This document shows, in pieces, positions 6,772 to 11,096 of a stretch of 11,096 nucleotides of DNA. Positions within the stretch are counted from its first letter, which is position 1. Every line of letters starts with the position of its first letter. The position numbers and the translations under genes are program-made. This DNA is from RGIG6353 sp045590615 (GTDB lineage: Bacteria > Bacillota > Clostridia > Oscillospirales > SIG627), in NCBI GenBank assembly GCA_045590615.1, contig JAZNRH010000033.1, positions 1 to 11,096 on the forward strand. The letters run 5' to 3'. The notes beneath the pieces are model-generated. The model saw only the letters and a program-made list of their open reading frames with translations, had not been told where the DNA came from and did no database searches.

Positions 6772-6793
6772 AGTGGCGGCTCGCCACTTTTTT
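6772..6793 (+). terminator. Intrinsic terminator of the TIR-RyR cassette
   Basis: AGTGGCG (6772-6778) pairs perfectly with CGCCACT (6782-6788) around the loop GCT and is followed by a run of six T (6788-6793). It is a canonical rho-independent terminator about 80 bases after the RyR gene stop, closing the three-gene unit. Confidence 0.88.
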
Positions 6794-6856
6794 ATAAGCA
6801 TAACAAGTTTTTAGTAATATATAATTAAAATCAAACAAATTATGCTTTTCGGGAGT

Positions 6857-6895
6857 CCAGAGGGTGCTTTTTGCTAAAAAGCACCCTTTGGTTTT
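6857..6895 (+). terminator. Long hairpin of the TTTTTGCTAAAAA repeat family
   Basis: A 16-pair stem runs from CCAGAGGGTGCTTTTT (6857-6872) over the loop GCT to AAAAAGCACCCTTTGG (6876-6891), with one G-T pair and a TTTT tail on the plus strand. It separates convergent transcription units (RyR gene on plus, the 6910-7431 gene on minus). A close relative with the same core lies at 10969-11005. It may act as a terminator, though for the minus-strand genes no T-run follows the stem. Confidence 0.6.
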
Positions 6896-6909
6896 ACGTG
6901 CAACTTTTT

Positions 6910-7431
6910 TTACATCTCTTTTTCTTTTATTACAGATTTGCTCTCTATTACGATTGCGACGAAATACAACAGCGCTCCGATTACGAGAGGGCAGAAGTCA
7001 AAGGAGCCTGTCGGTACGTGGAGCTTGATGAAAACCGAGTAGCACACGTTTTTCATTATCGGCATAATGGCGCTTTCTGCAATTAGAATGAGTGAGAGCT
7101 TTTTTATTTCGGGAGTGATTGCTTCGAGAGAGAGTGAGAGGGTGAATTTTCCGAAAAGCTTATTCAAGTTCAGTAATATTACGAACAAAAAGAGATTGTT
7201 GAAAATTAAGATTGACAGCTCGTAGAGACAAAGTGAGTTGTTGTCGATGTTTGATATAAATGGAGCGTAAATTCTGAATATATTAAAAAAACCGTTGAGC
7301 TTATTGGGCATCAGCGCCTGCCACACAAACGATATTGTCTGGCAGATTATAAGCAAGAGAATGGCGATATAAAGTATTTTTGAAATAAGAGCAAAGCGCT
7401 CCGAATATTTTTTTAATCTTTCCAAGCTCAT
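6910..7431 (-). CDS. Four-helix integral membrane protein, DUF2975-like
   Basis: This 173-residue protein has four clear hydrophobic segments at about 15-38, 70-89, 111-133 and 145-162, and a short charged C-terminus (KSVIKEKEM). Size, topology and the segment GKFTLSLSLEAITPEIKKLS between helices two and three resemble the DUF2975 membrane family, but I cannot confirm this by eye. DUF2975 genes are often next to small XRE regulators. Here the nearest XRE fragment is over 3.5 kb away and separated by other genes. The start codon overlaps the stop of the upstream oxidoreductase gene by four bases (ATGA), with AAAGGA (minus strand) about eight bases before it, so the two are translationally coupled. 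The role is unknown. Confidence 0.75.
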   Translation of the reverse strand: MSLERLKKYSERFALISKILYIAILLLIICQTISFVWQALMPNKLNGFFNIFRIYAPFISNIDNNSLCLYELSILIFNNLFLFVILLNLNKLFGKFTLSLSLEAITPEIKKLSLILIAESAIMPIMKNVCYSVFIKLHVPTGSFDFCPLVIGALLYFVAIVIESKSVIKEKEM

Positions 7432-9026
7432 TTTTGTGTTCCTTTCTGTGATAGAAGCTTTTCGGCAGAGAGCATTCCGTCAACTGCCGACGATATAATT
7501 CCACCTGCATAGCCTGCCCCTTCTCCTGCAGGGTAAAGCCCCTTGAGAGAAGATGCCTGGTGGTTTTCGTCTCTTATGATTTTTATGGGAGAGGTAGTGC
7601 GTGTTTCGGGACCTGTGATTATTGCGTCGGGATATCCGTAGCCCTTTTTGTAGTCGCACATTTCGGCAATTCCCTTGCGTAAGCTTTCGCATACGTAGTC
7701 GGGGAGATAGTCGTCGGGAGAGACGAATACCGTGTCGGGCTTGTAGGTTGGCTTTACGTTGCCAAGTCGGGTAGAATTTTTCCTTGCCATAAAATCGGAT
7801 AGCTTTATGATTGGGGCAGAGTAGTTACTGCCTGCTGCTTTGTAGGCAAGACGCTCGATTTTGCGTTGATATTCGATGCCCGACAGAACAGACTTGTCGG
7901 GAAAATCGTCGGGGTTAACGCTTACGAGGAGAGCTGTGTTTGCGTTTTCCGAGTCTCTTGCAAATTCACTCATACCGTTGGTGCAGAGGCCACCCTCTTC
8001 CGAGGCTGCAGGCACGACGTAGCCTCCCGGACACATACAAAAGGTATAAAGGCTTCGCCCGTTGTCAAGGTGGGTGACCATTTTATAGTCGGCTGCGCCA
8101 AGTGAGTCAGCCAAATCGGCACGCGAGTATTCGATTTCGTTAATCAGGCTTTGAGGGTGTTCGATTCTTACACCTACACCAAAGCCCTTGGCTTCCATTT
8201 TAATGCCCATATTGAATAAAAGCTCATAGGTGTCGCGAGCGCTGTGACCCGTTGCAAGAATTACGGCGTCGGTGTCGATGTTGTGACGTACACCGTCTTT
8301 TTCATAGGTAATGCCGGAAACTTCAGAGTTTTTGGTATCAATGGCAATAAGCTTTGAATTGAAGTGGATTTCGCCACCGAGTGAAATTATTTTTTTTCTC
8401 AGATTTACGATTACGTCGTGGAGTACGTCGCTTCCGACGTGCGCCTTTTCCATATACAGAATTGTGTCGCTTGCACCACATTCAACGAATTCGTTCAGTA
8501 TTTTTCTTTTTCTGGAGTCTTTATAGCCAATCTTCAGCTTGCCGTCGGAAAAAGCGCCTGCGCCACCTTCACCGAATTGGATATTGCTTTCTGAGTTTAG
8601 TATTGCCTTGTCGGCAAATTGCTTTACCTCGGAAATCCTTTTTTCTGTTTCAGAGCCTCGCTCGATGATTATCGGGCGCACCCCTGCCTCGGCAAGAACA
8701 AGGGCTGCAAAAATTCCCGCAGGACCAAAGCCCACCACTACGGGTCTTTTTGTAAGGGTGGTTTTTTCAACAGCGTAGTCGGGCTCGGTAAACAGCTCAA
8801 CCCCCTTTTTTCTGAGAACGAGGGCAAGCTTTTTTTCAAGCTCGGGCTCGAGTCGGCATAACGCAGTAAGCTTGTAGCCGAGGGGGTTACCCTTGACAAG
8901 CTCACTTTTGTCAAGTATTAAGCTTTTAATTTCCTTTTCTTCAACTCTCAGTCGTCTTGCTGTCTCAAGTCTGAGTTCAGCTTGCGAATAGCCGAGAGGG
9001 AGAAGAATGTTTAATATTTTCAGCAT
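7428..9026 (-). CDS. FAD-dependent oxidoreductase of the COG2509 type
   Basis: This 532-residue flavoprotein has an N-terminal domain of about 90 residues, then the dinucleotide loop VVVGFGPAGIFAALVLAEAG with G99-F-G101-P-A-G104, followed at the end of the next strand by the acidic E of IIIERG. The segment NIQFGEGGAGAFSDGKL, the second dinucleotide-site motif DAVILATGHSARD, the FCMCPGGYVVPA segment and the C-terminal FAD motif LYPAGEGAGYAGGIISSA (about 503-520) match the widespread family annotated as uncharacterised FAD-dependent dehydrogenase. The substrate is not known. It is cytoplasmic, with no signal peptide. The minus-strand start has AAGGAATT about four bases before the ATG. It is first of a two-gene unit with the membrane protein at 6910-7431. 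Family assignment is confident; function beyond redox chemistry is not. Confidence 0.88.
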   Translation of the reverse strand: MLKILNILLPLGYSQAELRLETARRLRVEEKEIKSLILDKSELVKGNPLGYKLTALCRLEPELEKKLALVLRKKGVELFTEPDYAVEKTTLTKRPVVVGFGPAGIFAALVLAEAGVRPIIIERGSETEKRISEVKQFADKAILNSESNIQFGEGGAGAFSDGKLKIGYKDSRKRKILNEFVECGASDTILYMEKAHVGSDVLHDVIVNLRKKIISLGGEIHFNSKLIAIDTKNSEVSGITYEKDGVRHNIDTDAVILATGHSARDTYELLFNMGIKMEAKGFGVGVRIEHPQSLINEIEYSRADLADSLGAADYKMVTHLDNGRSLYTFCMCPGGYVVPAASEEGGLCTNGMSEFARDSENANTALLVSVNPDDFPDKSVLSGIEYQRKIERLAYKAAGSNYSAPIIKLSDFMARKNSTRLGNVKPTYKPDTVFVSPDDYLPDYVCESLRKGIAEMCDYKKGYGYPDAIITGPETRTTSPIKIIRDENHQASSLKGLYPAGEGAGYAGGIISSAVDGMLSAEKLLSQKGTQK

Positions 9027-9092
9027 AATAATTCCTTAAAATAAAAAAGTGGATGTAAAAAAAGGTTAGACCACATAAAACAACGAAAACAT

Positions 9093-9122
9093 TTGTAAAA
9101 TAAGTATTGAATTTGTTATACT
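9093..9122 (+). promoter_or_regulatory. Candidate plus-strand promoter with overlapping inverted repeat
   Basis: TTGTAA (9093-9098) and TATACT (9117-9122) are 18 bases apart, with TG at 9114-9115 giving an extended -10. The inverted repeat AAGTAT (9102-9107) / ATACTT (9118-9123), spaced by 10 bases, overlaps it and could be an operator. No plus-strand gene follows, so it would only make sense for a small RNA (see 9198-9270). It also lies upstream of the minus-strand oxidoreductase gene, where the same repeat could regulate. Confidence 0.3.
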
Positions 9123-9197
9123 TACTTGAAAAACAGGCGTTTTTATAAGAAAAAAATTGAAAATCATTTTTTTGTATTAATTATATTGTTTTATGTT

Positions 9198-9255
9198 TTG
9201 CAGGAATTCGCGACTGCTGTACACAGGTACAGCGACGCGCTTCAGTATCGTGCAA
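9198..9255. ncRNA. Rod-shaped structure in the 9027-9283 gap, possible small RNA
   Basis: Stacked stems are TTGCA (9198-9202) with TGCAA (9251-9255), GAA (9204-9206) with TTC (9241-9243), CGCG (9209-9212) with CGCG (9236-9239), and an apical perfect hairpin GCTGTAC-ACAG-GTACAGC (9216-9233). On the plus strand a run of seven T follows shortly after (about 9264-9270), and a candidate plus promoter lies at 9093-9122, so an RNA of about 140 bases is conceivable. The rest of the 260-base gap is very AT-rich and holds no gene that I can see. I recognise no known riboswitch. Confidence 0.35.
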
Positions 9256-9283
9256 TCTACCTCTTTTTTTCCTATCCCCTAAC

Positions 9284-9324
9284 AAAAAGGCTGTAAAAAA
9301 ACTAATTTTAGTTTTTTTACAGCC
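9284..9324 (-). terminator. Intrinsic terminator of the ABC transporter pair
   Basis: A perfect 17-pair inverted repeat spans 9289-9305 and 9308-9324 (GGCTGTAAAAAAACTAA and its complement). On the minus strand it is followed by five T (9284-9288), placing a canonical terminator about 15 bases after the ATPase gene stop. Related half-sites (GCTGTAAAAAACT) occur at 10884-10896 and, degenerate, at 6695-6708. Confidence 0.8.
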
Positions 9325-9338
9325 CCATTATTCTTTTG

Positions 9339-10115
9339 TTAAAATGAAGGCTTAGTTAAAAATGCTTTGAGTCTTTCGCTTTTGGGATTGTCGAATATTT
9401 CGTGGGGAGTGCCTATCTCTTCGATTATTCCGTCTGCCATAAACATAACCTTATCCGAAACGTTCTTTGCAAATTCCATTTCGTGAGTTACGATAATCAT
9501 AGTTCTGTCCGAGCTTTTGAGTTCCTTGATAACTCGGAGTACTTCGCCCGTCAGCTCGGGGTCGAGAGCCGAGGTTGGCTCGTCGAAGCAGAGTATTTCG
9601 GGGCTGAGCGCCAGCGCTCTTGCAATAGCAACTCTCTGACACTGACCACCCGAGAGCTGACAGGGATAATAGTCGTATTTATCCGAGAGACCAACTGCGT
9701 CAAGAAGCTCTTTGCAATTTTTTTCGATTTTTATGAGCTCTTCCTTTTTTTCTGCTTTGCTGAGCTTTTTAGGAATTTTCAACTCAAGGGCGAGCATTAC
9801 GTTTTTTAGGGCAGTGTACTGTGGGAAAAGATTGAACGATTGAAAAACAAGTCCGAAATTCAATCTGTTTTTTCTGAGCGTGTCCTCACTAAGCTTTTTT
9901 GTGTTACCGTCAAGAATTGTTTTATTGTTGATTGTAATGGTTCCGTCGTCGGTTGTCTCAAGGAAATTAAGACAGCGAAGCAGGGTAGTTTTACCACTTC
10001 CCGATGAGCCGATGACCGAAAGCACCTCGCCACGCTCAAGCTCAAAGTCAATACCCTTGAGAATTTTCGTGTTACCGAACTGTTTTTTAATACCTTTTAC
10101 TTCTAAAAATGCCAT
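9339..10115 (-). CDS. Polar amino acid ABC transporter, ATP-binding protein (GlnQ-like)
   Basis: This 258-residue cytoplasmic ATPase would drive amino acid uptake through the membrane protein encoded just upstream. Walker A is GSSGSGKT (36-43), the Q-loop glutamine is Q92 in VFQSFNLFPQ, the signature is LSGGQ (154-158) followed by CQRVAIARAL, Walker B is ILCFDEP with catalytic E179, the D-loop is SALD (182-185), and the switch histidine is H211 in VTHEMEFA. These and the length match the GlnQ/HisP group (polar amino acid uptake, PAAT family). The ATG is preceded by AAGGTGA at four bases, overlapping the end of the permease gene region; the gap is nine bases. It is the last gene of the pair and is followed by a terminator. 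The amino acid transported cannot be read from the ATPase. Confidence 0.93.
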   Translation of the reverse strand: MAFLEVKGIKKQFGNTKILKGIDFELERGEVLSVIGSSGSGKTTLLRCLNFLETTDDGTITINNKTILDGNTKKLSEDTLRKNRLNFGLVFQSFNLFPQYTALKNVMLALELKIPKKLSKAEKKEELIKIEKNCKELLDAVGLSDKYDYYPCQLSGGQCQRVAIARALALSPEILCFDEPTSALDPELTGEVLRVIKELKSSDRTMIIVTHEMEFAKNVSDKVMFMADGIIEEIGTPHEIFDNPKSERLKAFLTKPSF

Positions 10116-10124
10116 AAGTTCACC

Positions 10125-10766
10125 TTAAACCTTATAGTAGGATAGCTTCTTTTCTATGTATCCGAAGAGAAGAGTGAGAATTCCACAGAAAGCGAGATAG
10201 AATAAGCCCGAATAGAAGAGAGGCCACAAAATACCTGCGCTGTTCATAAATCTCTTTGCGTTCCAGGTGATTTCGTAAACCATAATGGTGTTGGCAAGGG
10301 CAGTATCCTTTACGAGAGTTAAAAACTCGTTGCTCATAGGAGGGATTATTCTCTTTACTACCTGCATAAGAATGACCTTGAAGAAAATTTGTGATTTTGT
10401 CATTCCGAGTACCTCGCCTGCCTCGTACTGACCACGGGGAATAGATTCAATTCCACCCCTGAAAATCTCAGAGAAGTAGCATGCATAGTTGATTACGAAC
10501 GCAATCATAACTGCAATGAAGGTGCTCATGCCCTTTATGCCCAGCAGATCCGGACCAAAGCCGAAGATTATGAGCTGCAGCATAAGGGGAGTGCCTCGGA
10601 TAATCCATATAAAAGTTTTAATCGGCCATTGAACAAGCTTGATTTTAGACATTGAGCCGAAGGAAATTATTAATCCCAAAGGAATCGCCATAAGTAAGGT
10701 GAGTCCGAAAATTTTCAGAGTGGTTAAAAAGCCCTCTAACAGACTCAGCGTAACTGTAATAAACAT
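10125..10766 (-). CDS. Polar amino acid ABC transporter, permease (HisM/GlnP-like)
   Basis: This 213-residue inner-membrane permease has hydrophobic helices near 10-37, 48-70, 81-100 and 180-205, plus a weaker one in the middle. RGTPLMLQL (57-65) is a family hallmark, and the cytoplasmic EAA loop that contacts the ATPase is visible as YEAGEVLGMTKSQIFFKVIL (114-133). There is one permease gene, so the channel is probably a homodimer with two copies of the ATPase. No substrate-binding protein gene or fused binding domain is present in this window, which is unusual because one is normally part of the operon. The ATG has AAAAGG about 12 bases before it. The upstream 270 bases are filled with hairpin repeats, and no clear promoter was found. 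Confidence 0.92.
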   Translation of the reverse strand: MFITVTLSLLEGFLTTLKIFGLTLLMAIPLGLIISFGSMSKIKLVQWPIKTFIWIIRGTPLMLQLIIFGFGPDLLGIKGMSTFIAVMIAFVINYACYFSEIFRGGIESIPRGQYEAGEVLGMTKSQIFFKVILMQVVKRIIPPMSNEFLTLVKDTALANTIMVYEITWNAKRFMNSAGILWPLFYSGLFYLAFCGILTLLFGYIEKKLSYYKV

Positions 10767-10795
10767 ATTTTTATAAGCCTTTTCTACATTATTAA

Positions 10796-10971
10796 GGGGA
10801 TGTAAAAAACTTGGTTTTTACACCCCGTGTTTTTTGAATATATCTGAAAAGAGGTAAACTTTGCTTTTCAGGGGTTCCAAGGAGCTGTAAAAAACTAAAT
10901 TAGTTTTTTTACACCCCGTGCTTTTTTGAATATATCTGAAAAGAGAAAAATTTTGCTTTTCAGGGGTTCCA
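10796..10971. repeat. Two tandem copies of a ~91-base hairpin-rich repeat
   Basis: Identical landmarks recur with a period of 91-92 bases: ACACCCCGTG at 10820 and 10911, GAATATATCTGAAAAGAG, and GCTTTTCAGGGGTTCCA ending near 10879 and 10971. Each copy holds a first hairpin built on TGTAAAAA/TTTTTACA (10801-10808 with 10815-10822 in copy one) and a second hairpin CTGAAAAG/CTTTTCAG (10844-10851 with 10864-10871; 10936-10943 with 10956-10963). The copies differ at a few bases, so the duplication is not brand new. It fills the gap between the XRE gene and the permease gene. Confidence 0.85.
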
Positions 10972-11011
10972 AGGGGATACTTTTTGCTAAAAAGTATCCC
11001 CTTGGTTTTTT
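10969..11011 (+). terminator. Perfect long hairpin, second member of the TTTTTGCTAAAAA family
   Basis: CCAAGGGGATACTTTTT (10969-10985) pairs perfectly over 17 bases with AAAAAGTATCCCCTTGG (10989-11005) around the loop GCT, followed by six T on the plus strand. It has the form of a terminator for plus-strand transcripts, yet both neighbouring genes run on the minus strand. It abuts the tandem repeat and shares its TTCCAAGG junction, so it may be part of the same mobile or duplicated unit. Confidence 0.7.
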
Positions 11012-11039
11012 ATAGTCTGATTTTTTACAGCCCTTGTCT

Positions 11040-11096
11040 TTATTCGCTATCGTTTGGAACAAACTCCAGCAAATCGGAAATTTTACAATCAAGCAC
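11040..11096 (-). CDS. C-terminal end of an XRE-type (Cro/C1-like) regulator, partial
   Basis: The last 18 codons read VLDCKISDLLEFVPNDSE then stop (TTA at 11040-11042 on the plus strand). The pattern LDC-x-x-x-DLLE-x-VP is typical of the C-terminus of small single-domain helix-turn-helix regulators of the HTH_26/XRE kind (about 65-75 residues). The rest of the gene lies beyond the right edge. It would be a DNA-binding repressor or activator. In many Clostridia such genes sit beside a DUF2975 membrane protein gene; any partner to the right cannot be seen. Confidence is limited by the short length. Confidence 0.65.
   Translation of the reverse strand: MLDCKISDLLEFVPNDSE

Noticed and set aside
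6797..6847. AAGCATAA / TTATGCTT inverted repeat as insertion element ends
   Set aside because: The 8-base arms enclose only about 36 AT-rich bases with no coding content or target duplication; probably chance or a weak operator.
10796..11011. Possible CRISPR array because of the repeated units
   Set aside because: Only two units of about 91 bases, themselves hairpins, with no short repeat plus unique spacer pattern and no cas genes.
10895..11092. Minus-strand 65-codon frame at the right edge
   Set aside because: It reads through two hairpins and has low-complexity lysine-rich sequence. A different frame gives a clear XRE regulator C-terminus ending at 11040.

Overview
The window looks like a chromosomal segment of an anaerobic Bacillota (Clostridia) genome. 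The basis is the type II pantothenate kinase, a clostridial-type CCA-adding enzyme, strong AGGAG-type ribosome binding sites, TTGACA/TATAAT-like promoters, moderately AT-rich DNA and many short hairpin repeats between genes. An Oscillospirales or Christensenellales-like gut bacterium would fit, but that is inference. There is no phage, transposase, CRISPR array or plasmid gene.

Left part, 1-2320, plus strand. A long stem-structured element sits at the very edge, upstream of a pantothenate kinase (coenzyme A synthesis). The kinase overlaps a CCA tRNA nucleotidyltransferase by one base. A tRNA-Lys(UUU) gene with its own promoter and strong terminator follows. Just beyond the terminator is a second structured stretch that carries an inverted 14-base copy of the tRNA T-arm.

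Centre, 2442-6793, plus strand. This is the most unusual part: a three-gene cassette behind one good promoter. It encodes a TIR domain joined to a V4R-like small-molecule-binding domain, an asparaginase-family protein with altered residues where two catalytic residues are expected, and a 719-residue membrane protein with about three transmembrane segments, two Rossmann/RCK-like domains and a C-terminal ryanodine-receptor (RyR) domain. A terminator-like hairpin lies directly before the ribosome binding site of the membrane protein. My hypothesis is a signalling or defence module in which a TIR-derived NAD product gates a channel-like protein. This is inference.

Right part, 6857-11096, minus strand. 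One pair encodes a COG2509-type FAD-dependent oxidoreductase and a four-helix membrane protein, overlapping by four bases. A second pair is a polar amino acid ABC transporter permease and its ATPase, with no substrate-binding protein in the window. The last 18 codons of an XRE-type regulator are at the right edge. Between that gene and the permease lie two tandem copies of a ~91-base hairpin-rich repeat. The 9027-9283 gap holds a rod-like structure of unknown role.
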